40,994 nucleotides of DNA from Cerioporus squamosus (Eukaryota; Basidiomycota; Agaricomycetes; Polyporales; Polyporaceae), in contig JABYQS010000260.1 of NCBI GenBank assembly GCA_022592435.1, positions 1-40,994 of the forward strand. Reading direction: 5' to 3'. Positions 31,890 to 40,994 of the stretch are shown piece after piece. The position numbers were made by a program, and so were the translations under genes. Position 1 is the first letter of the stretch. Every line of letters starts with the position of its first letter. The notes under the pieces are model-generated. The model was not told the DNA's origin, did no database searches, and saw only the letters and a list, made by a program, of their open reading frames with translations.

Positions 31890-34800
31890 TCAGGACGATG
31901 AGCTCTGCCCGACCTCTGCCGCAAGCAAGACGCTCTGCGTCCAGTCCTCCTGCTGCGTGTCCGCAACATCGACGTCGATTGAGGGCGTATCCGACAGTTG
32001 CGACGCCGATCGTGCCCGCAAAGGCGGCGCCAACTCGCCAGGGGTGTCGGGGAGGAAAAGCGACGTCGCCCGACCTCGATAGTAGTCAGCTATCGGTGTC
32101 GACTGCGGCGTAGAGAAGAGGGAAGATCCCCCGGAGTCAGACCGAGCGTTGAGAACGGGAGCTTCGAGCTGAACCGGTGAAACCATCGCTGGTGCGGAGC
32201 GGACAGTGCTAGATTCCTTGCCTCGTAAGTGGTTGACGTGGGCGTCGAAGCCAAGATGTATGGGTGACGATGAGATCGTAGTGTCGAGCCGGGGAGGGGA
32301 GCTGGCAAGGTGCTGCGCGTTGGGCCGCCCGTTCATGGCGACATTGCCGCTTGCAGCATTGAGAGCGACAGCAGAAGTGTTCGCAGAGCCTGCAGACGGC
32401 AACGACGAGCTGGACTTCTTCGAAAACAGAAGGTGCAGGGAAGGTCGCTTGGGACGTCTGTACTGACCAAGCTCATCGCACGAAGCCTCAGCGGGGCTGG
32501 ACTCTGAACGCAAGTGGGGGAATGAGAGAAGGGTGTATGATTTGCGGTGAGAGAGTGGTGGATGGGTGACCGGCGACTGAGGAACACTGCCAGCATTGGA
32601 AGGGAACGGGACAGGGGCAGTCGGTCGGGTAGAGACGACAGGAATGGCCGCCACATCGGGAATGGTTAGTGAATTGGCCGATGCAAGGTGGGACTTGCTA
32701 TCGACTACTCCTCTGCAAGACGGGGGATCCGGGGAGACCAACTCCTCAGAGATTAGAGATGAGTCTAAGGAGTCGGAGGAGCACAGAGGAGGAATGGTGG
32801 TGCCATAGATGAGAGGGCTTGGGGTACGGGTAGGGCCATTCGAATGTTCCAAGGCGGACACGAATGACGCCCCATCATCCGGGCTGTCCCGCTGGTTGTC
32901 AGACGCATCATCCAATTCGATCACAGGGAAACGCAAGTCGGTCGACGAGGGAATCCTTGAGGCCGACCGCGGGTGGTCAGCGCGTCGTGCATCGACGGAA
33001 CCTACACTTGCTCGCGCCACCTCGGCAACAGCCTCATGGACAGGCTGAGCCGGAGGGCCGTCCCATATCCCATCGGCCTCGCAAAGTATCCGGAGCAGAG
33101 TTGGACTCATGTTCAAACTGGGGCAGAACACGAGCAGAAGGTTCCCGAGCGGCATCTTCGTTTCCCTGCTGCGCGCAGCGGTAATCTTCACCAGTTCAAC
33201 GACGGTGTAGAGCAAGTCTCGATTTTCCTGAGGGAGTTGAGAGACCAGATACGAGAATATCGCGAGCTGAGCATCCGAAATAGCACGAGCCCCCGCAAAG
33301 CTGGGCATGGCGAGCGTCGATAAGGATGGGGGCTTCCGCAGAGGAAGATTGGAGCCGTTCCTTGGGCTGGCATGCTGTTGTGTCACATCTTCGCTCCGTC
33401 TGCCTTGGTCATCTGCCAGTGCAGACTCGAAGACGGGCAGCAGACCCTTCGTCAGCACAGGCTCTGGCACTAGGAAATGTCAGTTCGTGTCATTCTTGCT
33501 ACATGCGCTTCAAACTCACGTTCTCGCAAGAAAGTCTTGAAGATAGAAGAGACCGCATGGGGATCAAGGTCGCCAGGTTCGCACTCGACGAGGTTGTAGT
33601 CTGCACCGGCATCGAACTCTGCCCGTAGCTTCGCTACGTGTGACGACCGACCACTGATCCTGTGGGCACGTTCAGCCGATGCGATGTAGCAGTAATCGGC
33701 AACAACAACGTACCTAAACAGACCCTCTTCCTGCACGCCCCATCGCAAGATGTGCTGAGCACAACGAAGGGCGAGCGCCGGCAAGAGCCTCGACTCCAAC
33801 GGCCTGAAACCGAACGAGACAGTCTGCTGGCCACTGGCCAACCGCCTCAGGACATCGTCGGCTGCGGTCTCGTAGACACATGACTTCAAGTCCCGTCTGA
33901 ACACCAACCCCCCAACAATGCTCAGACCAGAGCTCGACAGCTTGGGCCCTCGGAGGCGCGAGCCGAGTTGCGGCCCCGCTGGAACGAAGTGATCTTCGGA
34001 AGACGACGAAGCTAGAGACGATATGCTAGATGCGTTCGAGAACGCATGCGGGGCCTTTCGCCTTGCCTTCCGACTGGTCGGACCGGAATGGTGCGACGAC
34101 GCATAGCCAGAAGCGCTGTCGGACATGCCCGTGGAAGACGACGAGGAATATCCAGAGTGATTCGATGCGCTAGAAGTAAGCCCGCCCCAGGCACGTCCGA
34201 CCTTCTCAACGGCCCGCTTACCGAAGCCCATGGCGATACCAGCGGCAGGTGCAAGGCTGCCGGTCATGCTGACAGCAGTTTGACGAAACGTCGGGTTGAC
34301 AGGCGGAGGGCTTCGCGTACCAGGCGGTCGTCGAGGTTGTGGGGGAGGGAGGTCAGGGACAGGACGCTCAGCCTGCGTGTGAGGAGATGACGCCTGCACT
34401 GCCGTCCAGGCGGCAAGGCGGCCACGTATGTTGTTGCCTGTGGTCTGAGCAGAGTCGCCGGCGTTCACAGGAGAGATGAAGCCCGCAGCCGCAGTACGGG
34501 TCAGAGTAGGGGTATCGCGAGAAGACGACAGGGGGTTCTCGCTGAAGTTCCGGGAAGGGGGGGACTGCGTGGAGGACGGGGGCGACGTCTTCCCAGACGT
34601 CCGAAGAGGGCCCACGCTCAATGACGCAGAACGACGGTTCCGAGCCTTCAACGAGCTAGTGGGAGACGGGCGGCCTGATGCGGGAGGGCGGGAAGTCGTC
34701 TCATGTTCCGAGACTGAACTATCCGTTTCCTCAAACATCGTGAACTCAGCGTCAGTGATGAGCGCGCTCAATCGCTTGTTGACAGGCGGTACGATCGTGT

Positions 34801-35803
34801 TCCCGGAGTGCGAGGATTCCGCAAGGGACACAGGTCGTGGCGACCTGTTACCCGAGAGCGCGCCAGGGCGGATGGTGCTGTGACTAGCCATGGTGGAATC
34901 ACTCTTGCGCCAGTCTTCCTTCGCCTTCTCCGCAGCCGTCGACGTACTTGCATCGCCGCCATCCGATGGACGCCTGGAATGCTCGACGGATTGGGCGGGT
35001 TGGGCTGGCTGAGCGAGTTGCTGAGCGGATTGAACCGGTTGAGCACGTTGTGGACCCTGCATCGGCGCCTGTACTGCGGCAGGGAAATGGGCATCCTTAG
35101 CGGGGGTCTGCGGAGGCGATGTGGAAGGAGTGCGCCGCCCTGTGGCAGCAGGTTTCGGTGGAGGTGGTGGCGGCACGACAGCGCTGACCTGGCCGGAGAA
35201 CTTCTGCCCACTCGCCTTCCTGCCACCACCGAAAACACTCTGCAGAATCTTCTGGCCTCCCAAACCACGCGACGGCGGTCGCTCCAACCTGAGGTCATTC
35301 AGATCAGGCATCGCTGACGGTGGTGGTGGTTTGGCAGCGACCCCCTCTCGCTCGTTGCCCTTCCCGACCCTCTCCGTGCTTGCAAACATTGCGGTGATGT
35401 CTTCGGACTTCTTCCTGCGACCTGCCCATGCGCGCTTGAGCCGGTTGCCGGCACTTGATGCAGTACTCGGTGCCGGCGAGAGGGGTGGTGGGCTCGGCGG
35501 TGCTGCGGGCCGCGCTTGGCTCTGGCCCATGTTAGCGAGCGAGGGGACGCGCGGGGGTACCGACGCGGACGTAAGGGCGAGGGGGAAGAACCGGGGCTTG
35601 GTGGTCGAGGAGAGGGAGGAAACGGAGCGATCGGAGGTTATGATATCGGACTGACTGGAACTGGACGGCGGGGCTGCGGGGAGCAGATCGGAAGACGCCC
35701 TTGAAGAGGAAAGGGAAGATGAGAGAGAAGTAGAGGAGAGGGAAGTGGGCACATTGCGGGAGGGTGCATGGGTATCCGTGGTCCGGGGCTGCGACGAAGG
35801 CAT
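31890..35803 (-). CDS. Rho GTPase-activating protein
   Basis: Large, mostly disordered protein that stimulates GTP hydrolysis by a Rho-family GTPase. Three exons, 35803-33714, 33659-33520 and 33469-31890, give 1269 aa. The first 630 residues are rich in Ser, Pro and Ala, with polyproline runs that could bind SH3 or profilin. The RhoGAP domain (about 635-880) starts GLVFRRDLKSCVYETAADDV. It has the arginine finger in VQEEGLFRISGRSSH (Arg about 697, split by intron 1). It continues with DPHAVSSIFKTFLRELPEP and LVKITAARSRETKMPLGNLL. The C-terminus is again Ser-rich. The start ATG was chosen because the frame upstream offers no better ATG. The target GTPase is unknown. Confidence 0.9.
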
Positions 35804-36382
35804 GACGAGCGTTTTGGTTGTCTTGGGCCGAGAATAGGGCGAAGAAACGATAATGATATGCGGTTCGGATGCACTGCGAAGGAACAGCTGTGTGCAGACG
35901 GCCGCCAACGCCAAAAGCTGAAGGCTTCATGTAAGATAACTGACGGAAGTGGGGCCAGCGCAACGAGGTCACAGCGAGGTGATCCTTCGCTGCCAGACTA
36001 GTCCAGGAACACTCACCACCACCACTTAAGCTGGTATAGAGATCATCAAGCTTGGTAGACAGGGTATGGAGGTCGTTCGTGCGCGCGCGCGAGAGGTGGG
36101 CGTGTGCAGCAGATGGGAGGAGATGGGGGGAGGAGCCAAGTGGGTGCCTGCCGCTGCCGCGCCAATATTGGGCGGCACCACCCATTCCGGACAATCAATT
36201 CCACCAGCCTGTCCGGGCCAACAAATCATGTCGTGCAAGTCCATTGTCCTTGGTATGTATATTCTACAAAACTAGAGCTGTATGCAAAAGGGAAACTAGA
36301 GCATGTACTAGTCTATCTACAGTAGTGAGCTTCATCTCGCAGCGCTCCCACGAGCCCTGCCATCACCGACCGCGTTGCATGG
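35804..36382. promoter_or_regulatory. upstream region of the RhoGAP gene
   Basis: No gene is supported. It should hold the RhoGAP promoter and leader and the 3' UTR of the mitochondrial carrier. A short alternating GCGCGCGC run lies at about 36083-36090. Confidence 0.35.
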
Positions 36383-38129
36383 TCATGAGGCCCCGAGCAT
36401 CTCCTTCACGAGTTCGTAGGTGAAGAAGGACGTGGCAATACTCGGGGCGACTTTCACTGCAAGCAACACCATCAATATCGTGTTCTCTGTCCATGACGCA
36501 ATCGAAAATGAGCGGTCACTTACGGAGGTTAGGCCACAGGCCTCGATATAGACCCTGGATTCCCTCGGTCCGAAGGATGCTCCGGAGCGCGTCCAAAGCA
36601 CCGTTGTACCTGTACCCCAGAGCTCCCATCCCGGTCACCTGCATCTTCCTTCGAAGGACGTCGAAAGGATAAGTGAGGGTCTGGGATATTGAGCCTGCCA
36701 ACGCCCCGCATAGAAGCTTCCGATGAACGCCGCTCTTGCCCGGTGGGGTAATGATTCCTCTCAGGGCTTCGTATGAAGCGAAGTTGATGCCTATAGTTAG
36801 AGAGGTCAGAGGGTGGGAAGGATGGTAGCTTCAATGACAAAATTGACTTACCGACGTACGGTGCGACCCCCATAGCGGTGGGTATCAGCCCACGGTAGAG
36901 AGCCCAGAAGCCTCCCTCTTCCCTCATCACTCGTAAGGTCATTCCCCAGACAGTCAAGTCCTGAGGACTGAACATAGAAGAGGCTGCCGTTCGCGCCGCG
37001 GTGTAAGTAGATGCAGTGTGGTATCCGGACGCTAGCGCAGGTTGCATGGCACTTGAGGAAGATGACGCCGGCATCGCTTGCATGGGTATGGAGGCGGTGG
37101 CGATAGATAGTCGTGAACGCACGAGATCCAACGGGTAGGTTGTGCCTGTTGGTGAATTGATATCTTCAGCTCGGAACATGATGATCGGCGCGGAAGCACC
37201 GCTCGGAGGAGATAAGTATACGTACAAACGGAAGTTATACCGGCGAGTGCGCCAGCGCACAGTCGCGTCGGGGTATCCAGTTGCTTGGCACCATATCCGG
37301 TGAACCACTGTTGAGCTCAAGTCAATTCGTGAGCGGCGCGAAACTCTAGCATACGGGAAACATACTCTCTTCAACTGCTCATAGGTAGTGAACTGGACCG
37401 CGCTGCGGCGAGAGGGCGATTAGTACCATTATCAATTAAGAACGGATGGGCATGGATGGATGGCGACTTGAGCATTCAGACAAGGATGATGTTGCTGACT
37501 AGGACACAACATGCAGTGCTCATGCATTTGAGATGCATGGGCCAACACATTGTCCTATAAACTTGGCCCGCCATTCCAAGTTGAAAACCTGACGTCGCGG
37601 GGAGATGACCAGAGATCTCGTAGTAGCTTGTGAAGGACTCTCGAGACCGCTGGCCAGCCCGAAGTCCGAACCCAACTGTCTCGTAGTCCATGTGCACAAA
37701 GCCAAAAAGGTGAACTCACCTGTAGGGTATGATACGCAGACAGTTTACTCCGTTCCCCCTCATGTAACCTCTGAAACCCTCCTCCCGCCACATGCGGACA
37801 AGACTTGACCATACACCTTTGTACTGCTTGTCGGAGGAAGGAGGCTGTACTTGCCTACAAGTTCATGAGTTCTCATCAGCAACAGTGCAGATGAATGGAT
37901 GGGGTACGCCTACTGACTGGATGATCTTCAGCCTCTCCAATGGACTGACGACTGTCCGCGAAGCAGCACCCGCGATACCTCCGGCGATGAAATACGACGA
38001 GAGCTGGGGACTCAGCCATGAGACTACCTGCTTCTTCTCCGGCTCCTTCTCCTGCTCAGCCATCTTTACTGTATGCCCAGGTGCATCCAACTGCTGCTTG
38101 GGCTGGATGGATTGTTGCGGTGATGTCAT
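36383..38129 (-). CDS. mitochondrial carrier (YPR011C/SLC25A42-like)
   Basis: Inner-membrane solute carrier with three repeats. Seven exons: 38129-37918, 37854-37720, 37402-37366, 37307-37226, 37145-36852, 36790-36524 and 36456-36383, giving 366 aa. The three signature motifs are PLERLKI, PLDLVRSR and PFDVLRRK. Segments such as GYMRGNGVNCLRIIPYSAVQ, LPTAMGVAPYVGINFASYE-like text (read here as LIPTAMGVAPYVGINFASYE) and LKVAPSIATSFFTYE place it with carriers of adenine-nucleotide-like compounds (CoA, APS or PAPS). The exact substrate is not certain. A Ser/Ala-rich insert of about 45 residues lies after the second signature. Intron 2 is unusually long for this window (317 bp). An alternative start is the ATG at 38063 in a good context. 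Confidence 0.88.
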
Positions 38130-38571
38130 GACGTGAGAACCGAGTCGGAGGTAGTGAACAGCATCCACAGGTGGGCTCCGAGGCGAGGTTGCTTGGTTTG
38201 ATGCGATCCGGAGGGAACAAAAGAAAGAGTGAGATGTGACCGCGATGGTCGAGGTGGTGGCCAAGGTAAGTGTGCTGGTGGTGTAGCAGAGGTGCTGCAG
38301 AAGGGCAGCAAGCGGATCAAGGACATGCCCTTGAGGTAGTATTACCCACGTGACGTGTGGGTCCCATCTGCACGTTTCCGGACAAGACGGAACCTCGTCG
38401 GAGATGCAGCACACACGATGAGAGGATTGCAATGCGCATACATCATCATGCACGGAAATAAACAGCAAGAGATACGAGCATTCAAGGAGCAGTACGCGCT
38501 ATAGAGTAACAGGAGTCCGATCAAGAATGGTACTGCTAACCTCGCTCTTTTCGGATGCATCTGACATCAGC
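38130..38571 (-). promoter_or_regulatory. upstream region of the mitochondrial carrier
   Basis: No gene is supported. At 38345-38361 lies the near-palindrome CCCACGTGACGTGTGGG, combining an E-box CACGTG with a TGACGTG word. CACGTGA is the core of Cbf1-type sites. Confidence 0.45.
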
Positions 38572-40653
38572 TCATGCCGCAGCAGGAGGTGCAGCACCGC
38601 GGCCTTCGTGAAATCCTGCACGACGAACGAGATGAGGAATCATTTCATGTAGGGGGAGGTCGAGCACGGGCTCACCTCGTCCTCGACCCCTGCCGCCGCG
38701 TCCACCACGCCATTCACCGTCCGCCCTTCCGCGGAAACCTGGCGGAAGGAAGATAAGTACTGATCTTCGCTCACAGAAACAGCGTGTTACGTACCACCAC
38801 GGTCGCCGCCCCGGAATCCGCCACGACCACCGCGACCACCACGGCCACCTTCGTGATCACCACGGAAGCCGCCACGGAAGCCACCGCGCTCACCTTCATG
38901 CTCACCACGGAAGCCGCCACGGAAACCGCCGCGCTCACCTCCCCTGAATCCCCGGCCCCGACCGCGACCCCTCTGCTGTGTGAAGCCTTCTTCGTCGACG
39001 AGACGGCTCGGACCATTCAGCTGAGGAGTGCTTGGAGTCTCCGGAAGGGTGGATTCAAGTTCAGGAGCTGGCGAACCTTCGGTCGAAGTGCCGTAGTGAG
39101 CCTGCAGATTCGCAAGTGATGGGAGCTCGCCCTGGTCTTCATCGGCCCAGTTGAGCTGACTGGGGGGAACCTACGAAAGCGTGAGTGAGAACAGGACTGA
39201 CAATGCGTTGTAAACTGACCTCAGTCGTTGTCGTCACCGTGATGGACTCCTCGACCACGGCCTGACCGTTCACGTCCGCTTCGACCACTGTTTCCGTGAT
39301 CTCGACCTGCGCGGGATGTTCAGCGTCAACGGCACCCCCGACATCGACCCAGTCGCCGCTGTCAGCCGGAGCTTCCGTCTCTTGCTCGACTTCCTCTTCA
39401 GCGAGCTCGTCAGTCATGATGAAGTGAATGCCTCCTGACGAGCCCACGGTAGGTGGCAAACCGATGACCGATGGCAAAGTGTCCTCCGCTGCAGGGGCCT
39501 GCGCAGGGACCTCGACCGCCTGCACCGTGGAAGGGTTCAAGAATTGCTGCTGAATCTCGCGTACACGCGAGTCTGCAGGGGGTATGAGCTCAGGGTACCT
39601 GCTAGCACGTCAGGCCGTTACGTACAGGGAACGCCGTGATGCTCTCCTTCTCCCGTGAATATCGAACGGATCATATCACCCTTTCCATGGGCAATGTGGT
39701 GGAAGAGCGTCTCCGTGATTGAATAGATGGCGATCCCCTCCTCGTCGCTCAGGTTTAGCGCCAACGCTTCGGGGTGTCGGTTGGACAGCATGGTATGTAA
39801 GCGTAAGAATGTCACAAGCTCAGCGGTCTTCGTCAAATACTCTTCCTGAAGAGCAAGATGAGCATACTAGAAACGTTCCGCCCTGAGTGTAGTGAACGAA
39901 CCTCCTTGGCGGCCACAGCAGCACGTATCCTTTCTGCTTCAGCCCTTGCGGCTTCAGCTTTCTGGAATGCGAGCTCTTGAGCAAGTTCCGACTCATGTAC
40001 CTATAAAGTACATAAGAACCATCATTCAGTACATGAGTATCAAAGACTCACCTCGATCGCCTTCTTTACTTCTTCGAGTTCTCTACTGACGGCCTCCAGC
40101 ACGGGCAGGGTCTTGAGAAGTCGCTTCTGGTCTTCATTCAATTTCTCTGGAGGTTCGTTCTGGTAGACCTGTATCCGCGACTGGACGACATACAAGTTTT
40201 AGTGAGAGCGCGAGAGTGATGGACACGCGCAATGCCACCAGGCAATGACGTATGCCTGCACACGACAGGCCGGAGGCCCAATTGCACGTTCCGGCTAATA
40301 GTCCCTGGCGTACAAAGTACACTCACAATCTTCTTCCCGTTAGCCCTCAGCCTCTTGTTCAACATCTCCACGATGGGACTAGGCTTGACATCGGTCGATG
40401 GTGTCAGCGCATCCTCCGAAGGCTGAGCGACAAGCTGAGGTGCCACTACGCCCTCCTTGATATCGGTCTCCTCTGGTGCCTTCTCAATCAGAGCGGCAGA
40501 CGTGGTGTCGGGGACAACGACATGGATGGCCGCATCGCTCTCTTCCTTCGTTTTCGGGCCCTTTCGTTTCTTCTTCTGCGACTTCGTCACGGGAGCCGGC
40601 GGAGGTGCCCCTGGGACAATGCGCGGAGTCAGAGGAGCAGGGGTGTCAGGCAT
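38572..40653 (-). CDS. Caprin-like coiled-coil and RGG-repeat RNA-binding protein
   Basis: Likely cytoplasmic mRNA-binding protein of Caprin-like design. Eight exons: 40653-40327, 40180-40052, 40000-39902, 39845-39626, 39572-39220, 39170-38795, 38738-38676 and 38615-38572, giving 536 aa. A basic Lys-rich patch (KSQKKKRKGPKTK) precedes a helical region. That region runs from VEMLNKRLRANGKKI through PPEKLNEDQKRLLKTLPVLE to a long coiled coil (about 120-185), resembling the start of animal Caprin-1. A helical domain and an acidic Val/Glu/Thr-rich stretch follow. The tail (about 410-536) is RGG-rich, with repeats of RGGFRGGFRG and GERGG/GDHEGG. The start is uncertain: an upstream exon 40892-40788 would join in phase at 40659 and add 37 residues. 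Confidence 0.8.
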
Positions 40654-40994
40654 GTTGGACTGCGAGGAGGCAAAGGATGTAGGCAATGAGCTGGCCGGCG
40701 ATGGCGGGAGCGGGAAACGAGGAGAAAAGGGGTTTGCAGCGGAGACGTCCACGGTGACCTGGGGTCGGGACCGTTCCCACGACTCACGTCACTTGTCCGC
40801 GCCGCGGCGCTCGCACTCAAGCTCCCGTTGTGCTCAACAGCAAGCTCAACGATCCTGGCTCTGTGTCCTCTGGTCTCGAGCTGCATCGACATGCTTTGCA
40901 ACGTTTGCCGTCCGCATTCTCTCCCTGCTTGGTCCTCAAAGACACGCGACGTTGCCGTCTGCGCTGGCCTCGATGCCTCGGATCCCACTCGGAC
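40654..40994 (-). promoter_or_regulatory. 5' leader of the Caprin-like gene with a likely intron
   Basis: A strong donor GTGAGT at 40787-40782 and an acceptor CCTCGCAG ending at 40660 bound a 128-bp intron just before the ATG at 40653. The exon upstream contains an ATG at 40892 that reads into the main frame after splicing. It may therefore be an N-terminal coding exon or only leader. The window ends here. Confidence 0.5.

Noticed and set aside
39573..39625. A 23-27 bp intron in the Caprin-like gene
   Set aside because: Too short for a spliceosomal intron. A 53-bp intron using the next CTGCAG acceptor restores the frame.

Overview
This window is nuclear DNA from a filamentous basidiomycete, most likely an Agaricomycete. 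The evidence is many phase-consistent introns of about 50-70 bp with fungal branch points (CTAAC/CTGAC type), a GC-rich genome, protein families typical of mushroom-forming fungi, and a Pol III tRNA gene with an intron. Each multi-exon model below was assembled by hand from reading frames, splice sites and family motifs. In every model the summed exon length is an exact multiple of three. No bacterial, viral or CRISPR features were seen.

Layout. 520-1699 (+): six-exon gene of unknown function. 1867-3823 (-): siderophore-iron transporter of the major facilitator superfamily, with a cluster of GATAAG sites upstream. 4772-6223 (-): secreted protein with an N-terminal cysteine-rich, chitin-binding-like module, a linker built from tandemly duplicated exons, and a conserved C-terminal domain. 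6617-6825: a short inverted-repeat transposable element (MITE). 7870-10065 (+): bifunctional thiamine biosynthesis gene THI6. 10223-11688 (-): PHYHD1-like dioxygenase with three microexons. 12038-12119 (+): tRNA-His(GTG) with a 10-nt intron. 12229-12670 (-): EthD-domain protein. 13270-16208 (-): Rap1-like telomere protein with a BRCT domain and three Myb-like repeats. 17297-20604 (-): CDC24, the Cdc42 guanine-nucleotide exchange factor. 20605-25711: gene-poor stretch of 5.1 kb with one questionable cysteine-rich ORF. 25712-26601 (-): lipocalin/calycin-like protein. 26922-31073 (-): 17-exon GH63-type glycoside hydrolase. 31890-35803 (-): large RhoGAP. 36383-38129 (-): mitochondrial carrier. 38572-40653 (-): Caprin-like coiled-coil/RGG RNA-binding protein, possibly extending to 40892.

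The genes do not form a metabolic cluster. This is ordinary housekeeping chromosome, with nearly all genes on the minus strand. Two genes act on the same process: CDC24 activates, and the RhoGAP switches off, Rho-family GTPases that set cell polarity. No wholly new multi-gene system was found. The notable signals are structural: duplicated phase-0 exons, GC-AG introns, clusters of microexons, the triple-Myb Rap1 architecture, the MITE, and several promoter motifs.
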